From JAOXRU01 sp965247735 (GTDB taxonomy: Bacteria > Bacteroidota > Bacteroidia > Flavobacteriales > Flavobacteriaceae): a DNA stretch of 64,000 bases. The stretch spans positions 186,001 to 250,000 of the forward strand of contig CBDFHN010000001.1 of NCBI GenBank assembly GCA_965247735.1, in the 5' to 3' direction. Of this stretch, positions 46,405 through 53,785 are shown piece after piece. Each line of letters opens with the position of its first letter. The stretch's first letter is position 1. The position numbers were made by a program, and so were the translations under genes. The notes beneath the pieces were generated by a model. It was not told the origin of the DNA and did not search any database. It was given only the letters and a program-made list of their open reading frames with translations.

Positions 46405-47096
46405 CATATAGTAATATAAAGGTTATCGCATTTGATGCTGATGATACACTTTGGGTTAACGAAACCTATTTTAGAGAAGCCGAACATAAATTTGCAGAAC
46501 TACTTTCAGCTTATGAAACAGAAAATAAGGTAGATCAAGAATTGTTTCGTATGGAAATGAAAAACCTTTCCGTTTATGGATATGGGGTTAAAGGTTTTGT
46601 GTTGTCTATGGTAGAATCAGCAATAGATTTATCAAACGGAAAAATTAGCTCAGCTAGTATTAGTAAAATCATTGATATTGGTAAAGAGATGATAAATATG
46701 CCAGTAGAAGTATTGGCAAATGTGGAGGAGGTATTAAAAGTATTAAGCCCAAAATACAGATTGCTACTAGTCACTAAAGGAGATTTGCTAGATCAAGAAC
46801 GCAAATTAGAAAAATCAGGATTGTCCAAGTATTTTCACCATGTGGAAGTATTGAGCGATAAGCAAACTGCAAATTATCAGAATTTATTAGAACATCTTCA
46901 AATTGATAAAGAGGAGTTTTTAATGATTGGAAATTCATTAAAATCAGATGTATTGCCAATTGTAGAAATTGGAGCAAAAGCTATTCATGTGCCTTTTCAT
47001 ACCACATGGAAACATGAGGAAGTAGCAAAAGAAGATGAAAATGAAGAATATCACACCTTAAAGGGGATAAAAGAGCTTCTAAATTATATTTCATGA
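46395..47096 (+). CDS. HAD-superfamily hydrolase
   Basis: 233 aa. Motif I IAFDADDTLW with the nucleophile Asp and acid/base Asp, motif II LLVTKGD, and motif IV MIGNSLKSDVLP with a C1-type helical cap between. Closest in layout to YjjG/haloacid dehalogenase-type phosphatases; it is too long for KdsC, the Kdo-8-phosphate phosphatase, and carries a cap KdsC lacks. Substrate unknown. Overlaps kdsB by 10 bp and the next gene by 4 bp, so translation is coupled. Confidence 0.88.
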   Translation: MEIAYSNIKVIAFDADDTLWVNETYFREAEHKFAELLSAYETENKVDQELFRMEMKNLSVYGYGVKGFVLSMVESAIDLSNGKISSASISKIIDIGKEMINMPVEVLANVEEVLKVLSPKYRLLLVTKGDLLDQERKLEKSGLSKYFHHVEVLSDKQTANYQNLLEHLQIDKEEFLMIGNSLKSDVLPIVEIGAKAIHVPFHTTWKHEEVAKEDENEEYHTLKGIKELLNYIS

Positions 47097-47722
47097 AAAA
47101 AATAGATGTCAATATATGGAATAGAAAAGAGCTGTATCAGCATTTTAAGTCTTTTTCAGACCCGTATTTTTCTATAGTAAGTCCAGTAGATGTATCTGCT
47201 GTTTTTCAGTTGTTTAAAGCTCAAAATAAGCCTTTTTTTCCAATGTTTTTATATTGCTGTATGAAAGCTGTAAATGATATAGAAGCATTTAAGTATAGGA
47301 TAGTTGAGGAAGAGGTATTGGTTTATGATACTATTGATGTTTCAGTAACAATGCCTAGAGAAAATGGTTCTTTTGGGTTTTCGTTAGTACCTTATACTAA
47401 GGATTTAGATATGTTCTTAGAAAATTATCAAGCAGAAAAAAAACGTGTTTTTACAAGTGCTTCTTTGTTTCCTCCAAAAAATACTTTAGATTGCATCTAT
47501 TGTTCTGCACTTCCATGGATAGATATTTCTGGACATAAAGAGCCAGTTTCAGGAAGAGCGGAGTCGGTGCCTAAAATGGCATTTGGTAAGTATATTAAAA
47601 AAGAAAATAGAGTAATGCTGAATGTTTCAGTAGCTGTTAATCATGCGCTTGTAGATGGAGCCGATGTTGGACAGTTTTTTGAACGTTTTCAGTATCATTT
47701 AAATCATATTAAAATAGAATAG
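47093..47722 (+). CDS. CAT-like acetyltransferase
   Basis: 209 aa, the length of chloramphenicol acetyltransferase (CAT). The active-site region NHALVDGADVGQFFERFQ keeps the catalytic His and the structural Asp of the CAT motif HHAxxDG, with Asn replacing the first His. Other CAT-family blocks: PFFPMFLYCCMKAVNDIEAFKYRI and FTSASLFPPKN. Embedded by 4- and 2-bp junctions in the kdsB-kdnB operon, so a role in sugar or LPS modification is as likely as drug resistance. Substrate unproven. Confidence 0.85.
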   Translation: MKKIDVNIWNRKELYQHFKSFSDPYFSIVSPVDVSAVFQLFKAQNKPFFPMFLYCCMKAVNDIEAFKYRIVEEEVLVYDTIDVSVTMPRENGSFGFSLVPYTKDLDMFLENYQAEKKRVFTSASLFPPKNTLDCIYCSALPWIDISGHKEPVSGRAESVPKMAFGKYIKKENRVMLNVSVAVNHALVDGADVGQFFERFQYHLNHIKIE

Positions 47723-47724
47723 AG

Positions 47725-48804
47725 ATGAAATTTAGAAATTTTCCAATGGTTCCAAGAGTAGTTTTTGGAAGAGGTTGTTTTGACCAGTTAGGAGAAATAT
47801 TAATGCCTAAACGTAGCAACTCCGAAGCACCATTTATTTTTTTAGTCGATGATGTTTTTGAGGGTAATGAGACGTTTTGTAGCAGAATACCATTAGTATT
47901 TAATGATCAAATTATTTTTGTTTCAGCTGCTGAAGAGCCAAAAACAAAACAAGTTGATCAATTGGTAACACAGTTAAAAGATACTTTTTCTGAACAGCCT
48001 TCAGGAATTATCGGAATTGGTGGTGGTACCTTACTGGATATGGCAAAAGCAGTTGCTATAATGCTAACTAATGATGGTAGTTCTTCTGAATATCAAGGAT
48101 GGGATTTAGTACATAATGCTGCCGTTTACCATGTGGGAATCCCTACAATAAGTGGTACTGGAGCGGAAGTTTCTAGAACTACAGTTTTAATGGGGCCAGA
48201 ACGTAAGTTAGGAATCAATTCTGATTATACACCTTTTGATCAAGTGGTTTTAGATCCTGCATTAACAGATGGAGTAGATAGAAATCAATGGTTTTATACA
48301 GGTATGGATTGTTATATCCATTGTGTGGAATCCTTAACAGGTACTTTTTTAAATGCTTTTAGTCAAAGTTATGGTGAAAAAGCATTAGAGTTGTGCGAAG
48401 AAATCTATTTAGGAGATATTGATGAGAAAGAGGCACAAGATAAGCTAATGATGGCTTCTTGGCATGGAGGAATGAGTATTGCATATTCTCAGGTTGGTGT
48501 TGCACATGCTATGAGTTATGGACTATCGTATCTTTTAGGAGTAAAACATGGTATTGGAAACTGTATCGTTTTTGATGAGCTAACGGAGTTTTATCCGGAA
48601 GGGGTTAAGAAGTTTAAGGAAATGGTTAAGAAACATAATATAACCATTCCAAAAGGTATATGTAAAGATCTTACTGATGAGCAATTTGATATTATGATAA
48701 ACGTATCCTTAAGTTTGGAGCCGTTATGGGAAAATGCAGTTGGTCCAAATTGGAAAGAAGTTATTACAAGAGAAAAACTAAGAGGCTTATTTGAAAAACT
48801 CTAG
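47725..48804 (+). CDS. kdnB: Iron-type alcohol dehydrogenase, probable Kdo 8-oxidase KdnB
   Basis: 359 aa. GIGGGTLLDMAKAVA is the NAD-binding loop; metal ligands are expected in the conserved DCYIHCVESL and GVAHAMSYGLSYLLGVKHGIGN segments. The opening FRNFPMVPRVVFGRGCFDQL closely recalls Shewanella KdnB, which oxidises C8 of Kdo before KdnA aminates it to Kdo8N. The family assignment is firm; the KdnB assignment rests on resemblance and on sharing an operon with kdsB. No kdnA-like aminotransferase lies in the window. A terminator follows at 48830. Confidence 0.82.
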   Translation: MKFRNFPMVPRVVFGRGCFDQLGEILMPKRSNSEAPFIFLVDDVFEGNETFCSRIPLVFNDQIIFVSAAEEPKTKQVDQLVTQLKDTFSEQPSGIIGIGGGTLLDMAKAVAIMLTNDGSSSEYQGWDLVHNAAVYHVGIPTISGTGAEVSRTTVLMGPERKLGINSDYTPFDQVVLDPALTDGVDRNQWFYTGMDCYIHCVESLTGTFLNAFSQSYGEKALELCEEIYLGDIDEKEAQDKLMMASWHGGMSIAYSQVGVAHAMSYGLSYLLGVKHGIGNCIVFDELTEFYPEGVKKFKEMVKKHNITIPKGICKDLTDEQFDIMINVSLSLEPLWENAVGPNWKEVITREKLRGLFEKL

Positions 48805-48829
48805 TATTACTTGATTAAAAATAACCTAA

Positions 48830-48859
48830 AGTCTGCTTTGTAAAAGCAGGCTTTTTTTT
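48830..48859 (+). terminator. Terminator of the kdsB operon
   Basis: AGTCTGCTT / AAGCAGGCT hairpin (one G-U pair) followed by T8. The next 262 bp to the small gene at 49122 show no clear feature. Confidence 0.88.
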
Positions 48860-49121
48860 GTGGGCGAAATTTAAGAACAACTTACAGTTTGTCCGATAAT
48901 AAATAGCGTACAACAATTAAAGACTATAAAAGTACCATCTATCGACGGATAACAGAAATTGGTCGCTATCTTGTCAGCTTGTTCTGACTTTTGCCTTAAA
49001 TTGTAAAAGCTAAATGAGTATTAAATTAACTAGTTCGGTATTGCGCCGAGAGATTAGAATTAAAATTGGACATTAAATAAAGAACGCCTTTATTTAGTAA
49101 ACTAATAAAGATTTAATTGTT

Positions 49122-49301
49122 ATGGAAAATTTTTACATTATTGTTGGACAGGTTGTTACTTGGGGAACAATTGCATTTGTGGCATTATTTGCACTGTATC
49201 TTATCTGGTTGTGGTTTACAACTTCAGATAGTGAAGTGCTGACAGTGACAAAGGAAGATAAAAAAGATCCTGTCTATTTTGGACATTATAGTGCCGAATA
49301 A
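49122..49301 (+). CDS. 59-aa single-pass membrane protein
   Basis: 59 codons from ATG at 49122 to TAA at 49299-49301. One transmembrane helix (~13-33, TWGTIAFVALFALYLIWLWF) and a short polar C-terminal tail ending DPVYFGHYSAE. An imperfect inverted repeat (around CTTTATTTAGT / ACTAATAAAG) precedes it and a strong terminator follows at once, so it is an isolated one-gene unit. No family recognised; similar tiny membrane proteins act as subunits or regulators of larger membrane complexes, but nothing here says which. Confidence 0.6.
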   Translation: MENFYIIVGQVVTWGTIAFVALFALYLIWLWFTTSDSEVLTVTKEDKKDPVYFGHYSAE

Positions 49302-49324
49302 TTAAGTTTGAAACTAATATAAAA

Positions 49325-49358
49325 AAATGCTGCATGTTTAATGCAGCATTTTTTTTTG
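49325..49358 (+). terminator. Terminator of the 59-aa gene
   Basis: Perfect 11-bp stem AAATGCTGCAT / ATGCAGCATTT, loop GTTTA, then a long T run. Confidence 0.92.
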
Positions 49359-49456
49359 GTATAGGTTAAAATGCTAATTTATGGACAGTAATTTCAGATC
49401 AATTAGTGATGATGTAACAAAATAGTAAATTTAACGACTTATAAGATAAAGGTAAT

Positions 49457-49921
49457 ATGGAGGTGAATAAGGCATTAGAATTATTAAGTAAGTTAGAGTC
49501 AGAAACAGATAAGAAAGCTGAAAAAAAAAGATATAATTGTTTTATTAGAATATTATCGTCTTTAAAGAATAGAGAATTCACCGAAAGTAAGACACAGTTA
49601 ATAGAAGAAAAGCTTTCTTCATTGAATTTAGAGGAGCCAACTGAAAATAGAAGAAAATACTACAGTAAAAAATGTTCTGAATTTGTGGCGTTTTTGAAAA
49701 ATGAATTTTCGTTTACAACTGAAAAATATTATACAGAATTGGGTATGGTTATGGGGATGAGTTTTGGTATGGCAATTGGAATATCTACTGGTATTGCTAT
49801 TGATCCTGTTTTTGGAACAAGTATAGGTTTGTCGGTAGGAATAGGTGTTGGGATGGTAATTGGAATGGCATATGGCGCTAGAAAAGACGCTGAAGCTAAA
49901 AGACAAGGGAAAGTTATTTAA
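49457..49921 (+). CDS. Glycine-zipper membrane protein of unknown function
   Basis: 154 aa. Residues 1-90 are charged and helical (KALELLSKLESETDKKAEKKR). Residues ~95-143 form two glycine-rich membrane helices with GxxxG spacing (GMVMGMSFGMAIGISTGIAI and GTSIGLSVGIGVGMVIGMAYG), which favour tight helix packing or oligomerisation. Short charged tail. Function unknown; glycine-zipper proteins range from structural membrane proteins to pore formers. Adjacent to the yebC-tail repeat that bounds the ATPase cassette. Confidence 0.7.
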   Translation: MEVNKALELLSKLESETDKKAEKKRYNCFIRILSSLKNREFTESKTQLIEEKLSSLNLEEPTENRRKYYSKKCSEFVAFLKNEFSFTTEKYYTELGMVMGMSFGMAIGISTGIAIDPVFGTSIGLSVGIGVGMVIGMAYGARKDAEAKRQGKVI

Positions 49922-49935
49922 GTAGCCTGAATAAA

Positions 49936-49963
49936 AAATGCCCACTTTTTAAAGCAGGCATTT
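49936..49963 (-). terminator. Terminator beyond the displaced yebC tail
   Basis: AAATGCC (49936-49942) with GGCATTT (49957-49963) plus an inner CTTT/AAAG pairing; on the minus strand it is followed by T6. It can also serve the 154-aa gene on the plus strand, but the minus orientation has the better T run. Confidence 0.65.
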
Positions 49964-49980
49964 CTTATAAAAACAATTAT

Positions 49981-50020
49981 TGTTATTTTAAGCTTCCACC
50001 ATAGAATGGAAAACATTCTG
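49981..50020 (-). pseudogene. Detached copy of the yebC 3' end
   Basis: Forty bases match 52101-52140 with two mismatches. The minus strand encodes QNVFHSMVEA and the stop, as at the end of yebC. Both mismatches are silent third-position changes (CAG for CAA, GTG for GTA). Beyond 50020 the match fades into a degenerate, gapped similarity to the preceding yebC codons. It is followed by a minus-strand terminator, as a real gene end would be. Confidence 0.8.
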
Positions 50021-50165
50021 CTTTGTTTTTCTCGAAGTATAAAGTGGGTTAAGATTAATGTTTTAGGTTTGTTATTGGGTTTACAAGAAAATTATCTATT
50101 TTTTTTTGATATAATTAACCTCATTGAGTGAAATAAGTGGATAAAACTTATTGCTAAAAAAAATA

Positions 50166-50444
50166 CTAGTTATCAAGTTCAGTCAATATACCTTCGTTAA
50201 CAGCGAACATAAAACTAGCTGAAGCATTTTTGAAATGAATTTTTTTATTGAAATTTAATTTGGTTAATTTTTTATACAAAATCCCAAATATTAGCCTAGC
50301 TGATTTAGTAGATATCACAACTCCAAAAGCATTTATACTAATAGGCTCAGATTTTTCAAGTGATTTTTCTATTTCTTTTAAAATAGAATCACTTGTATCA
50401 TCAGTTGAAATAATTTTCCCGTATTTTGATAAATTAATTTCCAT
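50166..50444 (-). CDS. STAS-like domain protein
   Basis: 92 aa. The order of a strand, a helix (SDSILKEIEKSLEKSE), a strand (PISINAFGVVIS), a helix with small residues (TKSARLIFGILYKKL) and a final strand/helix (IHFKNASASFMFAVNEGI) fits the STAS-like DUF4325 type, often encoded next to GHKL ATPases. It starts 5 bp after the ATPase gene. By analogy with SpoIIAA/SpoIIAB it may be the regulatory target of the ATPase, but the serine phospho-site usual in anti-anti-sigma factors is not clearly placed. Last gene of the cassette. Confidence 0.65.
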   Translation of the reverse strand: MEINLSKYGKIISTDDTSDSILKEIEKSLEKSEPISINAFGVVISTKSARLIFGILYKKLTKLNFNKKIHFKNASASFMFAVNEGILTELDN

Positions 50445-50449
50445 AATAA

Positions 50450-51370
50450 TTAAACGTTAACTAATCCTAGATTATTATCTTTATTAAAGTTTGCAAAAAA
50501 ATCATCTATTTTCGAATTGTCTGAAATATTTAATTTCAAATAAAATATTGAACCCTTCCAATATGGTGACTTTTTAACAAAAACTTTATCTCCTTTGCAA
50601 ATATAAGACATATCTTCGGAGTAAACTCTTAAAGTCCCATTAAGTTGTTGGGCGATTTTTTTCACATACCATAACCCTGTACCACAATGAAACTCGTTTT
50701 TTTTAGATGAAACCCCTCTTTTAAAAGCACTGCTCATGACTTTTACATGATTTTTATTTTTTGAATCGAGACTTGTTAGTATTCCATTTGAGTTATCTAC
50801 ACATACAATTTCTATCTTTTTTTCATTACCCTGAGCCATTAAAATTGAATTGCTATCTTCTAAGGCATGGTATAAAAAATTTGAGGCTACCTCACAAATA
50901 CATGTTTTAAAATATTGAACTAATTCAGGACATATATCTTGATAGTAATCTGAAATAAATTGAGTGTATTTATCTTCTAAATCTTGTTTGCTTTTAAAGC
51001 TTTCTCTATTAATTGGATGAGGAGCAATAAAAAATTTATCAGTTTTTGAAGGCTTTAAATTCTTATATAATCCATCTACTTCTTCTTGATTTATTAATTT
51101 TTTCATCATCTTTTCAATTCCATAGACTGAAAATAATTTTAGTATATTATCCAAATTTGCTTTTGGCAATTTGAGGCATGAATGCTTTGAAGAAAAATCA
51201 AACATTTTGTAAATGACAAGTGCTGATACAGCATCAAGATTTGTAGGATTAATATTAAATTCGCAATTTGGAACTTTTTTGTTTTCATAATTAAAAATAA
51301 AAGATAATTTCCGTATTAGTGTTGACATTTTGTTTATGCCAACATCCTTGTCACTAATATTTATGATCAA
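50450..51370 (-). CDS. GHKL-type ATPase with N-terminal STAS-like region
   Basis: 306 aa. Histidine-kinase-like ATPase domain at ~150-285: N box ICEVASNFLYHAL (Glu160, Asn164, His168), G1 box VDNSNGIL (Asp192), G2 box CGTGLWYVKKIAQQLNGTL (~229-247). Residues ~1-95 look like a STAS-type fold (NPTNLDAVSALVIYKMF). It has no phospho-acceptor dimerisation domain or sensor, so it resembles an anti-sigma-type serine kinase or MutL/GyrB-like switch rather than a classical sensor kinase. Starts inside the last codons of the upstream membrane gene (ATGA overlap). Function unknown. Confidence 0.8.
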   Translation of the reverse strand: MIINISDKDVGINKMSTLIRKLSFIFNYENKKVPNCEFNINPTNLDAVSALVIYKMFDFSSKHSCLKLPKANLDNILKLFSVYGIEKMMKKLINQEEVDGLYKNLKPSKTDKFFIAPHPINRESFKSKQDLEDKYTQFISDYYQDICPELVQYFKTCICEVASNFLYHALEDSNSILMAQGNEKKIEIVCVDNSNGILTSLDSKNKNHVKVMSSAFKRGVSSKKNEFHCGTGLWYVKKIAQQLNGTLRVYSEDMSYICKGDKVFVKKSPYWKGSIFYLKLNISDNSKIDDFFANFNKDNNLGLVNV

Positions 51371-51786
51371 CTTCTATATGTTTTTTTAAATTTCTTAAGC
51401 ATGTTCTCTTGTTTTTGCAGGTCTTTATTTCCATTTGAAACATCTTCTATTATATAATCCGCAAAACTTGATCCAATCTTGTGTAATTCCTCTCTTAAAA
51501 ATAAATTGTTTTGAATTAAATATTCACGAATAGTATCATACGTAGTTATGCAAAGGCTTTCAGGGGAATTATCTAACAAACAAAATTTTGATAAAATCAA
51601 ATATAATTCTTCCTCTTTTTCAAGAGTTTTTATATCAATATTCTCTGCTTTAAATTTTATCCTGCCTATTTTTTTTACATTTCTGAATTTAATCCATTCA
51701 TTAACTGCAAAAGCTATTGAAGAAAGCATTAAAGTAACACCTGTATATTCGTTTAGACCTTTTAATGTTTCAGTGATTGAGAGCAT
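51367..51786 (-). CDS. Membrane-anchored protein of the ATPase cassette
   Basis: 139 aa. A single N-terminal transmembrane helix (~15-33) and a cytoplasmic helical, charged remainder ending in KKFKKTYRS. No family recognised. First gene of the three-gene unit; its stop overlaps the ATPase start by 4 bp. A TAnnTTTG box (51816-51823) and a 10-bp inverted repeat (51846-51887) precede it. Confidence 0.65.
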   Translation of the reverse strand: MLSITETLKGLNEYTGVTLMLSSIAFAVNEWIKFRNVKKIGRIKFKAENIDIKTLEKEEELYLILSKFCLLDNSPESLCITTYDTIREYLIQNNLFLREELHKIGSSFADYIIEDVSNGNKDLQKQENMLKKFKKTYRS

Positions 51787-51815
51787 AATAATTATAAATT
51801 ACAGAATTATGAATA

Positions 51816-51823
51816 CAAATGTA
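51816..51823 (-). promoter_or_regulatory. Promoter -7 box of the ATPase cassette
   Basis: TACATTTG on the minus strand (TAnnTTTG), 30 bp before the start of the 139-aa gene; no good -33 element. Confidence 0.45.
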
Positions 51824-51845
51824 ATTATTTTTCATTTATAATGCT

Positions 51846-51887
51846 AATACCTCTAATTCTAGTTATAATTCTATAAGTAGAGGTATT
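51846..51887. promoter_or_regulatory. 10-bp inverted repeat upstream of the ATPase cassette
   Basis: AATACCTCTA (51846-51855) and TAGAGGTATT (51878-51887), perfect arms with a 22-bp spacer. It lies just upstream of the promoter box; possible operator, or a structural boundary of the inserted segment. Confidence 0.5.
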
Positions 51888-52052
51888 GATTGTAAGGAAA
51901 AACAGCCAATTCGTTTGTATGTTGAAAATGATTTTTTAGAGTTTATACAGTAGTTTTGTTAGTTGACTGGAAGAAGGGTGTTTTAAGAATGTAACTTCTT
52001 TAAGCAATATAATCATGTAGTTGGTTTACGAAACTCAAAATAAATAAATGCT

Positions 52053-52094
52053 AAAAACTTAAATCTCCTATGGATAGGGGACTTAAGTTTTTTA
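52053..52094 (-). terminator. Terminator of yebC
   Basis: Very long stem: AAAAACTTAA / TTAAGTTTTT with an inner TCTCCTAT / ATAGGGGA pairing. It lies directly beyond the yebC stop. Confidence 0.88.
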
Positions 52095-52100
52095 ATAGAA

Positions 52101-52140
52101 TGTTATTTTAAGCTTCTACCATAGAATGGAAAACATTTTG
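52101..52140. repeat. Direct repeat at the yebC 3' end (partner of 49981-50020)
   Basis: 38 of 40 bases match 49981-50020 in the same orientation; the pair brackets the ATPase/STAS-like cassette, 2120 bp apart. Confidence 0.85.
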
Positions 52141-52821
52141 CACATCTTCGTCTTCTTCAAGACGTTCTAGGAGTTTCTCAACATCAGCAACAGCATCTCC
52201 AGAAAGTTCTTTGGTAACTTGAGGAATGCGGTCAAATCCAGAAGATAAAATTTCTATTTCTCGCTTTTCTAATTCCTTTTGTATGGCTCCAAAGCTTCCA
52301 AAAGGACCATAGATATGGATTCCGTCATCATCAGCAAAAATTTCTTCGGCACCATAATCTATAAATTCTAATTCTAGTTCTTCAGGGTCAATACCTTCTG
52401 CATTAATTCTGAAATTACAGGTATGGTCAAACATAAATTCTACTGAGCCAGATGTTCCTAAGCTACCATCACATTTATTAAAATGAGATCTAATATTAGC
52501 AACAGATCTATTGTTATTGTCAGTGGCTGCTTCTATTAAAATTGCAATACCATGTGGAGCATATCCTTCAAAAAGTAATTCTTTATAATCGCTTACATCT
52601 TTGTCCGATGCTTTTTTTATGGCACGTTCAACATTGTCTTTTGGCATATTGGCTGCCTTGGCATTCTGAATCACAGCACGCAAACGAGAATTGGAGTCAG
52701 GATCAGGACCGCCATCTTTAACAGCCATAACAATGTCTTTTCCTATTCTTGTAAAAGCCTTAGCCATACTTGACCAACGCTTCATTTTTCTTGCCTTTCT
52801 GAATTCAAAAGCTCTTCCCAT
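52108..52821 (-). CDS. yebC: YebC/PmpR-family protein (TACO1-like)
   Basis: 237 aa. The opening MGRAFEFRKARKMKRWSSMAKAFTRIGKDI, RLRAVIQNAKAANMPKDNVERAIKKA and YEGYAPHGIAILIEAATDN-type blocks (here LFEGYAPHGIAILIEAATDN) are highly conserved in YebC. Members are described as transcription regulators and, more recently, as factors helping ribosomes through proline stretches. Monocistronic, with a textbook promoter (52886-52916), a 65-base leader and a strong terminator. Its 3' end is the repeat at the edge of the inserted cassette. Confidence 0.95.
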   Translation of the reverse strand: MGRAFEFRKARKMKRWSSMAKAFTRIGKDIVMAVKDGGPDPDSNSRLRAVIQNAKAANMPKDNVERAIKKASDKDVSDYKELLFEGYAPHGIAILIEAATDNNNRSVANIRSHFNKCDGSLGTSGSVEFMFDHTCNFRINAEGIDPEELELEFIDYGAEEIFADDDGIHIYGPFGSFGAIQKELEKREIEILSSGFDRIPQVTKELSGDAVADVEKLLERLEEDEDVQNVFHSMVEA

Positions 52822-52885
52822 AAAATTGTATTTAACCCAAAATAGAGTTTAGTTTATTAAAAAAAAATGTAATCATACGTAGAAA

Positions 52886-52916
52886 CAAAAATAACAAGTA
52901 ATCCTTGTTTGACAAA
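52886..52916 (-). promoter_or_regulatory. Complete Bacteroidota promoter of yebC
   Basis: On the minus strand TTTG (52913-52916), 19-bp spacer, then TATTTTTG (52886-52893): a perfect fit to TTTG-N19-TAnnTTTG. Confidence 0.75.
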
Positions 52917-52969
52917 CGTAATGGATTTAAAAATAAGGAAAATGTGTTAATTAAGTTGTAGAAGTAGTG

Positions 52970-53782
52970 TTATTTTTTTACCGAATCTAAAATTACCTGT
53001 TCAGAAGTAAAATTTAAATGCTTTGGCAGTTTTTTATGTTTTGGTAATACCGCTAAATATCTATCAAAATTGGTAGTGTAGACTCGTTTAAATACAGGTT
53101 TAGGGTGGTTGAGTTTTTCTGTGATTTCTTTTATGAATTCATCATGATGGATAAGATTATTGCTGCCTAAATGATAAATTCCTTTTTTATTTCTATTGAT
53201 AATATAATGCAATTGCTGCGAAAGTCTATCTAAGCTAGTAACATTCATCACTAGATTGGGAAATACCTCAAAGGCTTCATTATTATTTAGCGTTTCTCTT
53301 AGTTCTTTAAGTCGGTAAGAGTTGCTGCCAAAAACCATTGGAAGTCTTGCAATAACCCAGTTGTCGGTAGGCATGCGCATAATCATGTTTTCAATCCTCA
53401 TTTTTAACTTCCCATAGATACTTTCCGATAATGTTTTGTCGTATTCGTAAGAAGGGTAGTTGCTAAATGCATCAAATACATTTGAAGAAGAAATAAAAAT
53501 AAGCTTGCAGTTTTTTTGTTGACAATAAGAAATAAGATCTATATGTGCATCCAGTTGAGCTTCAAAGTCACCTCTAAGTGCAGAAATAACATGCGTAGGT
53601 TGAACTTCGTCCAATACATCAAAAATAGTATGATTGATAAGATCGAAGTGGTGAAAATGTTGATTGTTTTTAAAAGAGGTATTGGTAAAATAGGTTGCGT
53701 ATACATCAAAGTAAGAACAAAGCTCGTTATAAACCGAGTTGCCTACGTCACCACTACCTCCTAATATTAAAATCCTGTTCAA
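52970..53782 (-). CDS. RmlD-like NAD(P)-dependent sugar-nucleotide reductase family protein
   Basis: 270 aa. N-terminal Rossmann motif ILGGSGDVGNSVYNEL, the SDR-type HVISALRGD segment, ISSSNVFDAF and a YxxxK pair in IYGKLK. Overall order is that of dTDP-4-dehydrorhamnose reductase (RmlD)-type extended SDRs, but no other rhamnose genes are near, so the substrate is open. Starts 3 bp after gcvT on the same strand, probably co-transcribed. Confidence 0.82.
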   Translation of the reverse strand: MNRILILGGSGDVGNSVYNELCSYFDVYATYFTNTSFKNNQHFHHFDLINHTIFDVLDEVQPTHVISALRGDFEAQLDAHIDLISYCQQKNCKLIFISSSNVFDAFSNYPSYEYDKTLSESIYGKLKMRIENMIMRMPTDNWVIARLPMVFGSNSYRLKELRETLNNNEAFEVFPNLVMNVTSLDRLSQQLHYIINRNKKGIYHLGSNNLIHHDEFIKEITEKLNHPKPVFKRVYTTNFDRYLAVLPKHKKLPKHLNFTSEQVILDSVKK

Positions 53783-53785
53783 TAG

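Noticed and set aside
47093..47722. Calling the CAT-like gene a chloramphenicol resistance gene
   Set aside because: Active-site variation and its coupling to kdsB and kdnB make resistance unproven; only the family is claimed.
50021..52100. An integrase or transposase for the yebC-associated insertion
   Set aside because: No reading frame in this interval resembles a recombinase; mobility is inferred only from the duplicated yebC tail.
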